64,000 nucleotides of DNA. It comes from Pseudomonadota bacterium. GTDB taxonomy: Bacteria > Chloroflexota > UBA6077 > JAJPGT01. The stretch is taken from the NCBI GenBank assembly GCA_021325655.1, contig JAJPGT010000029.1:18318-82317 (forward strand), in the 5' to 3' direction. The translations under genes were made by a program, and so were the position numbers. The notes beneath the pieces are model-generated. The model was not told where the DNA came from. It saw only the letters and a program-made list of their open reading frames with translations, and made no database searches. Of the stretch, positions 8,837 through 17,102 are shown one piece after another (position 1 is the first letter of the stretch; every line of letters starts with the position of its first letter).

Positions 8837-10174
8837 TTACTCGGTATAGGGGAAGCTGAGCGGCGCCTGCTGGATCGTCTCGGTCCACTTCTCGGCCGCG
8901 TTATCCAGCGCCTGCTTCACCTCGGCCTTGCCCGCCATCGCCGCCGAGAGCTGCTCGGCCAGGCCGATGAACAGCTCCAGCCACTGCGGAACGTTCGGGC
9001 TGAACGGCTTGCCGCGGTCCAGCACTGCTGCTAGATCGGGCAGGTAGGGCTGCTGCGCCACCACGTCCGGGTCCGTCCAGGGCGTCTTGCGCGCCGCGAC
9101 CATCTTGAACTCGGTCAGGTTGCGCTTGGCGTTGTCGGGCCCGGTGCAGTAGGCGATGTAGTCGAACGCCGCCTGCGGGTTCTGCGCCGTCTTGAAGATG
9201 ACCATGTTGTGCTGGACGAAGTTGCCGGTCCCGTTCTCCGGGTAACCGGCGATCGCCCACTTGTCCACCACCTTCGACTTGCTGGGGTCCTGCAGGCTGG
9301 GCAGGATGAACGAGCCCCAGCCCTCCTGGATGGCCACGTCGCCGTTCAGGAAGGCGTTGGCCGCGTCCGGGTTGTCCCAGGCGAGGATCCCCGGCGGGCT
9401 GTACTTGGTCATCTCGTCCTTGAGCATGCTCAGCGCCTTGACCCCCTTCTCGCTGTTGATCAGCGGCTTCCAATCGGGGGTGAATAGCGGGTCGCCCTGC
9501 GACCAGTAGCGGGCGAGGAACAGCTTGACGAGCTGGGCCGGCACGCCGGCGAAGGCGAGGCCGTACTTGCCGTTGCCGGTGTTGGCCGCCATCGCCTGCT
9601 CGTAGTCTGCCCAAGTGGTGGGGAAGGTGGGGATCAGGTCCTTGCGGTAGAAGATGACCGAGACGCCGACGATGATCGGGAGTCCGTAGCGCACCCCCGG
9701 CTGGCCGCCGATCCCCTCGCCGTACTTAGCAACCGGGGCAAAAAAGCCGCTCATGTCGTAGTTGGCGTTCTTGATGAAGTCGTTGATCGGCAGCAGATTC
9801 GGATAGATGGTGTACTGGAACTCGATGTCGTTGGTGAACATGTCGAACTGGGGCTTGCCGGAGGCGATGTCCGCCTGCACCTTCGGCATCAGCGACTCCC
9901 AGGGCGCCCAGTCGAACTCGATCTTCGCCCCGGTCTTGTCCTCGAACTCGAGCGCGTACTGCTTCAGCCCCGGCTCGTAGTCCGAGCCGCCCTGGCTGAG
10001 CATCCGCATCGTCAGCCCGGCATACGGCTTTTCCTGCAGCACCGGCGCCGCCCGGCGCCCGGCCGCCAGGGCCGGCCCCGTGGTGGCGGCGAGCAGCGCC
10101 GCGGCGCCGCCCAGGCCGATGAGCCGCAGCGCCTCGCGTCGAGAAATCTTGTCGGGTTCGCGCGACGTCGCCAT
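8837..10174 (-). CDS. Extracellular solute-binding protein of the CUT1 ABC transporter
   Basis: A 445-residue family-1 binding protein. The N-terminus has a twin-arginine-like signal (SRREALRLIGLGGAAALLA) ending near ALAAGRR, with no lipobox cysteine, so it is probably Tat-exported and either soluble or held by its uncleaved anchor. The mature domain is typical: YEPGLKQYALEFEDKTG, then DMFTNDIEF, and the C-terminal LAEQLSAAMAGKAEVKQALDNAAEKW helix. The start at 10174 is preceded by aagggagagcagatc. First gene of the operon; a strong promoter lies about 110 bp upstream. Confidence 0.92.
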   Translation of the reverse strand: MATSREPDKISRREALRLIGLGGAAALLAATTGPALAAGRRAAPVLQEKPYAGLTMRMLSQGGSDYEPGLKQYALEFEDKTGAKIEFDWAPWESLMPKVQADIASGKPQFDMFTNDIEFQYTIYPNLLPINDFIKNANYDMSGFFAPVAKYGEGIGGQPGVRYGLPIIVGVSVIFYRKDLIPTFPTTWADYEQAMAANTGNGKYGLAFAGVPAQLVKLFLARYWSQGDPLFTPDWKPLINSEKGVKALSMLKDEMTKYSPPGILAWDNPDAANAFLNGDVAIQEGWGSFILPSLQDPSKSKVVDKWAIAGYPENGTGNFVQHNMVIFKTAQNPQAAFDYIAYCTGPDNAKRNLTEFKMVAARKTPWTDPDVVAQQPYLPDLAAVLDRGKPFSPNVPQWLELFIGLAEQLSAAMAGKAEVKQALDNAAEKWTETIQQAPLSFPYTE

Positions 10175-10281
10175 GATCTGCTCTCCCTTTTCCTTCGTGC
10201 TCGTGTCCACCGGTCCGGGCCTCCAGGCCTGCTCCAAGGCATCCTACCTGCCCACCGAAAACTCCGCCGAGGTTGCCGGTC

Positions 10282-10310
10282 AGCCTACACTGGCGTACCG
10301 TATTTGTCAA
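10282..10310 (-). promoter_or_regulatory. Sigma-70-type promoter of the catabolic operon
   Basis: Read on the minus strand, a perfect -35 TTGACA (10310-10305), a 17-bp spacer and a -10 TAGGCT (10287-10282) lie about 110 bp before the binding-protein start. The flanking bases match the promoter at 16282-16310 closely (CTGnACAGnGTTGACAAA), which suggests a shared regulator site covering the -35. Confidence 0.8.
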
Positions 10311-10352
10311 CGCTGTGCAGCTTTACTAGACACATCCTCGGGATCGAGCGCG

Positions 10353-11090
10353 ATGGACCGCGAGCGTGTTCCGGCGGGCATGCCGCCCGCCTGGCCGTAC
10401 TACCAGCTTCCCTGCGAGTACCGGGACGTGCGCTTCCAGCAGCTTTTCTTCCAGGCCGACCCGGCGGCGGTTGCGCCGCTGGTCCCGGCCCCGCTGGAGC
10501 CGGTGGCCTCCGGGCTGTGCGCCAGCGTAGCGATCGATGTCCCCTTTGCCTCGAGCTACGGCAGCTTCCAGGAGTGGTTCCTCGAGGTCGAGTGCCAGTT
10601 CCGCGGCGGGCGCGGCTTCTATGTTCCGCTCGTCTGCCTGAACAACGTCCGGGCCATCTGCGCCGGCCGCGAGATCTACGGCACGCCCAAGGTCTGGGCG
10701 GAGGTGAGCCTGGAGGCGGACGGGGAGGCGCTGCTGGGGCGCGCTCGGCTGGAAGAGGCGCTGCTGGTCGAGCAGCGGACCGTGACCAACCAGCGAGCCC
10801 GCCCCGAGGAGCTGCCAGCCACCTTCCCCGCCTACCGGCTGAAGCTGATCCCGTCTGCCGACGGCCGGGGCGCAGCAGTCCGGCAGCTCGTCACCGCCAG
10901 CCCGAGCGCAACGGAGCTGCGCGACCTGCGCCGGGGCAGCGGGGAGGTCCGCTTCGGCCAGGCGGGAGGGATCGACCTGCGCGGCCTGCGGCCCCGGCAG
11001 CTCCTGGACGCCTTCACCTTTCGCCTCAGCTACGAGGAGGGCTGGGGCGAGATCGTCTACGACGAGCTGGCCGAGCTCAGAACTCGATGA
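10353..11090 (+). CDS. Acetoacetate decarboxylase-family protein
   Basis: A 245-residue protein of the acetoacetate decarboxylase (ADC) fold. Visible family features are the N-terminal hydrophobic core (PAAVAPLVPAPLEP), the YGSFQEWFLEVEC strand, and REIYGTPKVWAEV, where true ADC enzymes have the GEpKk/KpA signature. The catalytic Schiff-base lysine of ADC lies in a short motif that is not clearly reproduced here, so this may be one of the ADC-like hydratase/aldolase relatives and not a decarboxylase. The start at 10353 is the best in-frame ATG, but no strong ribosome site is seen. It is transcribed away from the first operon, and its 3' end overlaps the alcohol dehydrogenase gene end-to-end by 14 bp. 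Confidence 0.82.
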   Translation: MDRERVPAGMPPAWPYYQLPCEYRDVRFQQLFFQADPAAVAPLVPAPLEPVASGLCASVAIDVPFASSYGSFQEWFLEVECQFRGGRGFYVPLVCLNNVRAICAGREIYGTPKVWAEVSLEADGEALLGRARLEEALLVEQRTVTNQRARPEELPATFPAYRLKLIPSADGRGAAVRQLVTASPSATELRDLRRGSGEVRFGQAGGIDLRGLRPRQLLDAFTFRLSYEEGWGEIVYDELAELRTR

Positions 11091-12168
11091 TCGCCCGCGC
11101 GTTCTCCCCGGCCGCCAGCGCCCGGAACGCCTCGTTCGCCTCGTCCGGGCTGTAGCGCCGAGTGATCAGCTCGTCGATCCGCAGCGTCCCGGCCAGGTAC
11201 AGGTCCACCAGGCGGGGAAAGTCGTCGAACGTGCGCGCCGAGCCGTAGCGCGAGCCAAGCAATCGCCGCTCGTTGCCGAAGCCGATGATGCTGAACGGCT
11301 CCAGGACGATCGGCTGCCCGACCGCCGGCATTCCCACCGCCACGCAGGCGCCGCCCGGCGCCAGGGAGTCCCATGCCTGCTGGTAGGCGCGGGCGTCGCC
11401 GACCGCCACCACCGCGTAGTCGGCCCCGCGCCCGGTGATCTGCTTGATCGCCGCGGGCACGTCCTGGCGCGCGGCGTTGACGACGTGCGTTGCCCCCATC
11501 GCCCGGGCGAACTCGAGCTTGTTGTCGGCCACGTCTACCGCGACCAACGGGTTGGCCCCGACGAGCCGGCCGCCCTGGACGGCGTTGAGGCCGACGCCGC
11601 CGCAGCCGAACACCGCCAGGCTCTCGCCCGGCTGCAGCCGGGCGGTGTTGATCACCGCACCAACCCCAGTCATCACCGAGCAGCCGATCAGCGCCGCCTT
11701 GTCCAGCGGCATGTCGTCGCGGATCTTGATCGCGCAGCTCTCGGGCACGACCGCGACGGAGGCATAGGTGGCGGGACCGTAGTGGTAGACGTCCTGGCCG
11801 TCCAGGCGCATCCGGACCGTGCGGTCCATCAGATAGCCGAACGGCATCTGCTCGGCGCACAGCACCGGGCGCCCGGTGACGCAGTAGTGGCAGCGGCCAC
11901 AGGTGGGTGCCCAGGAGATGATGACGTGGTCGCCGGGCTGGAGCCGGGTCACGCCGGGCCCCACCCGCTCGACCACCCCGGCCCCCTCATCGCCCAGCAC
12001 CATCGGGACCGGCATCTCGCCCCAGGAGCCGTCCGCGGCGTGCAGGCAGCTATGGCAGACGCCGCTGGCAGCTATGCGGACCGCCACCTCGCCCGCCCGG
12101 GGCTCCTCCAGCTCGACCTCTTCCACCGTCAGCGGCTCGCGCACCCGCCGCAGCACGATCGCTTTCAT
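11077..12168 (-). CDS. Zinc-dependent medium-chain alcohol dehydrogenase with altered active-site residues
   Basis: A 363-residue MDR-family dehydrogenase. The structural zinc cysteines are intact (C89, C92, C95, C103), the NAD(P)-binding GCGGVGLNAV motif is present in the middle, and ALIGCSVMTGVGAV carries the probable third catalytic-zinc Cys. At the catalytic zinc, C38 (GVCHS) is present, but the conserved His of GHEG is Asp (LGDEGAGV, D60) and the Asp usually following the first motif is Cys (C41). The change could alter zinc coordination or mark a divergent subfamily. It is the last gene of the second operon, 28 bp after the SDR, so it probably oxidises an alcohol or hydroxy-acid from the imported sugar-like substrate. 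Confidence 0.9.
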   Translation of the reverse strand: MKAIVLRRVREPLTVEEVELEEPRAGEVAVRIAASGVCHSCLHAADGSWGEMPVPMVLGDEGAGVVERVGPGVTRLQPGDHVIISWAPTCGRCHYCVTGRPVLCAEQMPFGYLMDRTVRMRLDGQDVYHYGPATYASVAVVPESCAIKIRDDMPLDKAALIGCSVMTGVGAVINTARLQPGESLAVFGCGGVGLNAVQGGRLVGANPLVAVDVADNKLEFARAMGATHVVNAARQDVPAAIKQITGRGADYAVVAVGDARAYQQAWDSLAPGGACVAVGMPAVGQPIVLEPFSIIGFGNERRLLGSRYGSARTFDDFPRLVDLYLAGTLRIDELITRRYSPDEANEAFRALAAGENARAIIEF

Positions 12169-12195
12169 CCCTCGTCTCCCTGCTCCGCTTGCCAG

Positions 12196-12975
12196 CTACC
12201 AGACCGTCCAGCCGCCGTCGACGACGATACTTTGCCCGGTGACGAATTTTGCTCCCTCCGAGGCCAGAAACACGACCGCCGCCTTCAGGTCGTCGTCGTC
12301 GCCCACCCGGCGCATCGGGGTGCCGGCGATGAGCGCCGCCTCCAGCTCCGGGGTGACCAGCGGCCGGTTGTTCTCGGTATAAGGGAACATCCCCGGGCAG
12401 ATGGAGTTGACGCACACCCCGAACGGCGCCAGCCGCGCTCCGAGGTAGTGGGTGATGCCCTGCAGCCCGTGCTTGGCGGCGAAGTAAGGGGCGTTGTCCC
12501 ACTCGATCCCGGGGTAGCGGGAGCGGTCGCCGCCGACCAGGCCGTAGATGGAGGAGATGTTGATGATCCGCCCCCAGCGCCGCTCGATCATCTCCGGGGC
12601 GAAGAGCTGGCAGAGACGGAACGGCGCATCGAGGTTCACCGCCAGGACGCGGCGCCAATCCTCCAGGGTGACCTCCAGCCAGGGCTTCACCTGGCCGCCG
12701 CCGGCGTTGTTCACCAGAATGTCCACTCGCCCGGCCTCCGCCTTCAGGCGCTGCAGGTCGGCCTCGCTGGTCACGTCAGCCGGGATCACCTGTGCCTCCA
12801 CCCCGAAGGCGCGCACCTCCGCGGCGCAGCCCTCCAGCGGCGCCTGCCGCCGGCCGCAGAGCACCAGGTCGGCACCGGCCTCGGCCAGCCCGAGTGCCAT
12901 CTGCTTACCCAGCCCGGTTCCGGCGCCGGTGACCAGCGCCCGCCTGCCCTCCAGGCTCAACAGCCTCAAGCCCAT
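12196..12975 (-). CDS. Short-chain dehydrogenase/reductase (SDR)
   Basis: A 259-residue classical SDR. The cofactor motif is TGAGTGLGKQ at residue 17-26, the NNAG motif is VNNAGGGQ, the catalytic Ser is in INISSIYG and the YxxxK pair is YFAAKHG. It ends IVVDGGWTVW, as in gluconate or 3-oxoacyl-ACP reductase-type SDRs. It lies between the permease-ATPase fusion and the alcohol dehydrogenase in one operon, which supports a catabolic sugar or polyol oxidation role instead of fatty-acid synthesis. Substrate unknown. Confidence 0.92.
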   Translation of the reverse strand: MGLRLLSLEGRRALVTGAGTGLGKQMALGLAEAGADLVLCGRRQAPLEGCAAEVRAFGVEAQVIPADVTSEADLQRLKAEAGRVDILVNNAGGGQVKPWLEVTLEDWRRVLAVNLDAPFRLCQLFAPEMIERRWGRIINISSIYGLVGGDRSRYPGIEWDNAPYFAAKHGLQGITHYLGARLAPFGVCVNSICPGMFPYTENNRPLVTPELEAALIAGTPMRRVGDDDDLKAAVVFLASEGAKFVTGQSIVVDGGWTVW

Positions 12976-12992
12976 CTCGCCTCTCCTTTCCG

Positions 12993-14870
12993 TCAGTTCA
13001 CAGACGTGGGGACGCCGTCCGGGCCGCCCCGCAGGCCGGCCGGGATGATGCCAGCCATCAAGTGGACGAGCTGCGGCTGGGTGACGCTCGCGGCCGGGCC
13101 GTCGAAGACGACCTGGCCGAGCCGCAGCACGACGATGCGATCTGCCACGGAGAACACCGTTTCGATGTCGTGGGTGATCATCAGGATCGCGGCGTTGCGG
13201 GCCGCGAGCGCGCGGATCAGCGCAAGGACACTCTCGGTCTGGGCGACACCCAGCGCCGCGGTCGGCTCATCCAGGATCACCAGCGCCACGCCCCGCTCGG
13301 CGACGCGGGCGATGGCGACGGATTGGCGCTGGCCACCGGAGAGCGAACCGACCGGCTGGTGGTAGTCGTCCAGCGCGATGTTCAGCTCCAGCAGTCGCTC
13401 GCGGGCGATCTGCTCCGCGGCGGCATCGTCGCGCAGCGCGAGCGGCCCCCAGGAGGTGCGTACTGGCTCTTTGCCCAGCACCAGGTTGTGGGCGGCGCCC
13501 AGGTTCGGGCAGAGCGCCAGGTCCTGGTAGACGGTCTCGATCCCGGCGGCGCGGGCAGCGGCCGGGCTGTCCAGCCGCAGCGGCCGGCCGAGCAGCTCCA
13601 TCATCCCCTCGTCGGGCTGCAGCACCCCGCTGATCATCTTGATCAGCGTACTTTTGCCGGCGCCGTTATCGCCCACCAGGCAGACGATCTCCCCGGCCGC
13701 GACCGCCAGGCTCGCCTGGCGCACCGCGGCGATCGAGCCGAAGCTCTTGGACAGCTCCCGGGCGCAGAATACCGTCTGGCCGGGCGGAGTCGCGGCCCGG
13801 GCCGGCGCCGGGGCCGTTCGGCGCTGCTCCACCTCGGCCCGCAGCACGCCACGGGTGTCTGTTCGCGCCTCCCGGGTGACGCTGCGCGCCCGGCGATAGG
13901 CGGCGTACTGGTCGGCCGCCAGCGCCAGCAGTAGGATGCTGCCGCGGGCGATCTGCTGGTACCAGTCCTGGAGCCCGGCGAAGATCATCCCAGCGTTCAG
14001 CACCCCGATGGTGACGACCCCGATGAACACGCCGAGCGGGTGGCCGGAGCCGCCGGTGAAGCCGACCCCGCCCAGGATCACCGCGGTCAGCACGTCGAAC
14101 TCGAAGCTCAGCCCGATCGCCGGCGTCCCGCTGCCCAGCCGGGCGGTGGCCAGCACCGCCACCAGCCCCATCAAGAAACCGTTGAAGGCGTACAGCCCGG
14201 TGACGAGGGTGTCTGTCTGGACGCCGTTCAGCCGAGCCGCGGCGGCGTTGCCGCCGATCGCGTAGGTGCGCAGCCCAACCACGGTGCGGGTGAGCACCAG
14301 GCCGCCCAGCACGAACACGACCAGCGCCACCAGCACCGGGACCGGCATCGGCCCGAGATATGTCCGGCCGAGCGCGAGGAACCCGGCCGGGAAGCCGAAC
14401 ACGGAGACACCGCCGCTGACTACGTAGGCGAGCCCGCGGTAGATCGCGGTGGTTCCGATCGTCACGATGAGCGGCGAGATCTTCAGCACCCGCACCAGCA
14501 GCCCGTTCACCAGCCCCAACAGCGTCCCGAGTGCGAGCGCGACCACGACGGTGAGCGCCGGGTTCTGGGTGGCGCGGGCGACGACGGCGCTGACGATCGA
14601 GATCAGCGCGTACTGGCCGCCGATCGACAGGTCGACATTGCCGGAGATGAGCAGGAACGCCTCCCCGACCGCGGCGATGGCGATGGAGGAGGTGCTGAGC
14701 AGGATCGTGAAGCCGTTGCTCACGGTCAGGAAGTTGTCGAAGGCGACCCCGAAGAACAGGATCAGGGCCAGGCAAAGCAGCGCCAGCCCGAGCCGATTCA
14801 TCGGGTCCCAGGCCCGCGCCGCGCGGCGCGGACTCCGCGCTCGGAGCAGGCTCAGCCTCGCAGTTGCCAT
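12993..14870 (-). CDS. Ribose-type ABC transporter permease fused to its ATPase
   Basis: A 625-residue fusion. Residues 1-335 are a CUT2 (RbsC/FrcC) permease with 8-10 membrane segments and the typical GNVDLSIGGQYALISIVSAV and GGVGFTGGSGHPLGVFIG stretches. A low-complexity linker (about 335-365, Ala/Pro/Arg) leads into a single ABC ATPase domain: Walker A GDNGAGKST near residue 400, signature LSGGQRQSVAIARV near 508, Walker B VALVILDEP near 528 and the H-loop ITHD near 560. In most CUT2 systems RbsA has two ATPase domains and is a separate protein; FrcA-like systems use one. Here the complete membrane part is one polypeptide and would dimerise. It follows the binding-protein gene by 27 bp. 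Confidence 0.92.
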   Translation of the reverse strand: MATARLSLLRARSPRRAARAWDPMNRLGLALLCLALILFFGVAFDNFLTVSNGFTILLSTSSIAIAAVGEAFLLISGNVDLSIGGQYALISIVSAVVARATQNPALTVVVALALGTLLGLVNGLLVRVLKISPLIVTIGTTAIYRGLAYVVSGGVSVFGFPAGFLALGRTYLGPMPVPVLVALVVFVLGGLVLTRTVVGLRTYAIGGNAAAARLNGVQTDTLVTGLYAFNGFLMGLVAVLATARLGSGTPAIGLSFEFDVLTAVILGGVGFTGGSGHPLGVFIGVVTIGVLNAGMIFAGLQDWYQQIARGSILLLALAADQYAAYRRARSVTREARTDTRGVLRAEVEQRRTAPAPARAATPPGQTVFCARELSKSFGSIAAVRQASLAVAAGEIVCLVGDNGAGKSTLIKMISGVLQPDEGMMELLGRPLRLDSPAAARAAGIETVYQDLALCPNLGAAHNLVLGKEPVRTSWGPLALRDDAAAEQIARERLLELNIALDDYHQPVGSLSGGQRQSVAIARVAERGVALVILDEPTAALGVAQTESVLALIRALAARNAAILMITHDIETVFSVADRIVVLRLGQVVFDGPAASVTQPQLVHLMAGIIPAGLRGGPDGVPTSVN

Positions 14871-14897
14871 CTCCGCTCTCCCGCGGCCGCCCCCGGG

Positions 14898-16094
14898 CTA
14901 AGCGGAGAAGTCGATGAAGTTCTGGCGGGTGTCGTAGCTGATGCTGCCGAGCATGGTGAAGTACGTCGAAGCGGACTTCCAGGTGTTGCGAACGTCGTCC
15001 ATCGACGCCTGGAAGGCGTCGATCGTCTCCCCCGAGTTCAGCTCGATCGCGTTGAACTGCATTACCTGCGGAATCGTCTTCCCCTCCAGCCAGTCGGCGG
15101 CGAACTGGCCCCAGGCATAGCCCATCATCGGGTAGGCGAAGGCGAAGCTGGCTTTGTAGGGACCGCCCTGGCGCACCTTGTTCAACGCCTCCTTGTCGCC
15201 GTCGATTCCGGAGATGTAGATCTTGTCGTTGGCCTTGCCCGCGGCTTCCAGCGCCGCCAGCGCCCCCAGGCAGAGGGTGTCGCCGCCCAGGATAACGTTG
15301 ACGTCCGGGTGCGCCTGGAGCACGGTGTTCATGGTGTTGAAGCCGGCCTCGTTGGTGATCTTGCCGGCGTTCACGTCGCTGACGATCTCGACACCCGGGC
15401 CGGCCGTCTTCACCCCGTCCAGCACCCCCTTGTGGCGGGCGATCAGCACCTCGATGGTGTCGATGTTGAAGTAGTGGACCTTGGCCTGGCCGTTCAGGTT
15501 CTCGGTGATCCACTTCGCCGCCGCCAGCCCCTGGGTGTAGCCCACCTTGTACTGGTCGGCTACCGCCTGTACCGTGCTCGGCGGGGTGACCAGCGACATC
15601 ACCGCGATCCCCTGGTCAATCGCCTGCTGCATCAGCGGCTTCTGGGCGTTGGCGTCCAGCGGCTGGATGCACAGCGCCGCGATTCCACGCTGCAGGAAGG
15701 TGTTGATCTGCTCGATGTTCTTGGCCGAGTCGTCGTTGGCGATCGCGGTAATGAAGTCGAGCCCACGGTCCTGCGCCGCCAACTGGATCGAATTGGTGAT
15801 CGCCAGGAAGAACTCGGCGTCGGAGGTGTTCGCCCAGGCGATGCGGGCCGGCAGGTCCGGCTTGGACCCGACGCTGTCGCTCGGGACGAACGGCTGAAGC
15901 TGGCTGGTGGCGGTGACCTTGCCGGGGGTGGGCGTCGGCGTGTCGTCGGCGGCGACGATGAACCCGGCCGAGCGCGTCGGCGCGGCCAGCGCAGAGGAGG
16001 AGACTGCAGCGAGCAGAGCGGTCGCGCCGCCAAGGCCGAGCAGCCGCAGCATCTGCCGCCGCGAGACTGTGCGAGGGGCTGGAGAAGCCGACAT
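14898..16094 (-). CDS. Periplasmic-binding-protein-like sugar-binding protein (RbsB type)
   Basis: A 398-residue substrate-binding protein of the ribose/galactose type (Peripla_BP_4). A twin-arginine-like signal (SRRQMLRLLGLGGATALLA) ends near SALAAPTRS, as in the other binding protein in this window. The domain begins at PARIAWANTSDAEFF. LQRGIAALCIQPLDANAQ and VILGGDTLCLGALAALEAAG are characteristic hinge and ligand regions. The start at 16094 is supported by gggaggac 8 bases upstream; an ATG 4 bases earlier is in another frame. It captures the ligand for the fusion transporter encoded next. The promoter lies about 190 bp upstream. Confidence 0.92.
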   Translation of the reverse strand: MSASPAPRTVSRRQMLRLLGLGGATALLAAVSSSALAAPTRSAGFIVAADDTPTPTPGKVTATSQLQPFVPSDSVGSKPDLPARIAWANTSDAEFFLAITNSIQLAAQDRGLDFITAIANDDSAKNIEQINTFLQRGIAALCIQPLDANAQKPLMQQAIDQGIAVMSLVTPPSTVQAVADQYKVGYTQGLAAAKWITENLNGQAKVHYFNIDTIEVLIARHKGVLDGVKTAGPGVEIVSDVNAGKITNEAGFNTMNTVLQAHPDVNVILGGDTLCLGALAALEAAGKANDKIYISGIDGDKEALNKVRQGGPYKASFAFAYPMMGYAWGQFAADWLEGKTIPQVMQFNAIELNSGETIDAFQASMDDVRNTWKSASTYFTMLGSISYDTRQNFIDFSA

Positions 16095-16281
16095 ACATGT
16101 CCTCCCAGAGTATGGCCAGAATGTGAACGACGGGTTGGCTGTGCCGGAGACCTCTTCAGCATCCCGCCAGCGAGGAGCATGGCGGGATGGGTCCTGTACC
16201 TCGCCCTCCTTTCGCCGTCGCGCCGGGGTGCTGGGGTGGACCACCCCCAGGCCGTGCCTGGCCTCGGCCAGGTGTGCAGCG

Positions 16282-16310
16282 AAGCTACACGACTGTTCGC
16301 AGTTTGTCAA
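16282..16310 (-). promoter_or_regulatory. Sigma-70-type promoter of the ribose-type transporter operon
   Basis: On the minus strand, a perfect TTGACA (16310-16305), a 17-bp spacer and TAGCTT (16287-16282). Sequence on both sides repeats the promoter at 10282-10310, including the upstream CTGnACAGnG and the GTGTAG run into the -10. The -35 overlaps the TGA stop (16309-16307) of the ATPase remnant. Confidence 0.75.
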
Positions 16311-16852
16311 CACTGTCCAGAAACAGCGGCATGAGGAACGGCCAAGCGGGGCAGGCTCGCGGGCGAGGCCAGCCGCGCGCCGCTGGCGCCATCGAACAGG
16401 TGGACTGCCTCGGGCGGGACGTGGAAGCCGAGCGGGGCGTGGGGCGCGGCGCTGACGGCGCGGCTCGGGGTGATCGCGACGATGGTGGCCCCGCCCACGG
16501 CCAGATAGACGACGTCCGGGGAGCCGAGCCGCTCGACCAGCTTCAGCTCCGCGGTGTGCGGCAAGCTGCCGGCCGGGCCGACCTCCACTGCCTCGGGCCG
16601 GAAGCCGGGCAGCAGCTCCGGGGGTGGTGCTGCGAGGCCATTGGGCAGGGGGACCTGGAGGCTGCCCGCGTCCAGCACCGCGCCGGCCGCGGGGTCGGCC
16701 GCCAGCCGCGCCGGGAGAAGGTTCATCGGTGGGCTGCCCAGGAACGTGGCGACGAAGGTGTTGGCCGGGCGATCGTACACTTCCAGCGGCCCGATCTGCT
16801 GGACCCGCCCCTTGTTCAGTACCACCACCGTGTCGGCCAGCGTCATCGCCTC
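16307..16852 (-). pseudogene. 3' remnant of a MalK/UgpC-type ABC ATPase
   Basis: About 180 codons match the C-terminal third of CUT1 ATPases: [20 protein letters not shown] directly after where the H-loop would be, then [21 protein letters not shown], then two regulatory TOBE-like segments. The ATPase core with Walker A, signature and Walker B is missing. Homology begins at codon GAG near 16852, and in-frame reading upstream soon meets a TGA (16864-16862), so this is a truncated gene and not a domain-only protein. The first operon lacks exactly this subunit, so it may be a relic of that transporter's ATPase. The internal ATG at 16846 could still start a 179-residue product. Confidence 0.75.
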
Positions 16853-16859
16853 TCGCAGT

Positions 16860-17102
16860 GCTCAGTGGGACAAGATCCCGTGAGCGACGCATTGCAGGCG
16901 ATCGAGGTGGCCAGCGCCATTACCTCCGAAAATGGGACTGGCCGAAGGAGCGCGCTGGCCGCCCTGGGCAGGCGACACCGAGAGTTGTCCGAGGTCTAAC
17001 ACGGCGGTAACGCTGTGGCTGAGCTTGTGGCACAGCGGCTGCATAAACAGAAGTGGTAGGAGTGGGCCAGAGCAGAGCCCCGAAGATGGAGGAGAACAGC
17101 CG
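16860..17102. other. No clear gene; possible breakpoint region
   Basis: Sequence upstream of the truncated ATPase. A 39-codon plus-strand frame (16880-16999, GTG start) looks mildly coding but matches nothing I recognise. No insertion-sequence ends or target duplications are visible. The last bases carry the ribosome site (ggaggaga) of the next gene. Confidence 0.4.

Noticed and set aside
13666..15513. 615-codon minus-strand frame across the transporter genes
   Set aside because: Out-of-frame shadow of the binding protein and the permease-ATPase fusion.
16880..16999. 39-codon plus-strand frame near the ATPase remnant, considered a transposase end
   Set aside because: No match to a transposase motif, no terminal inverted repeats and no target duplication.
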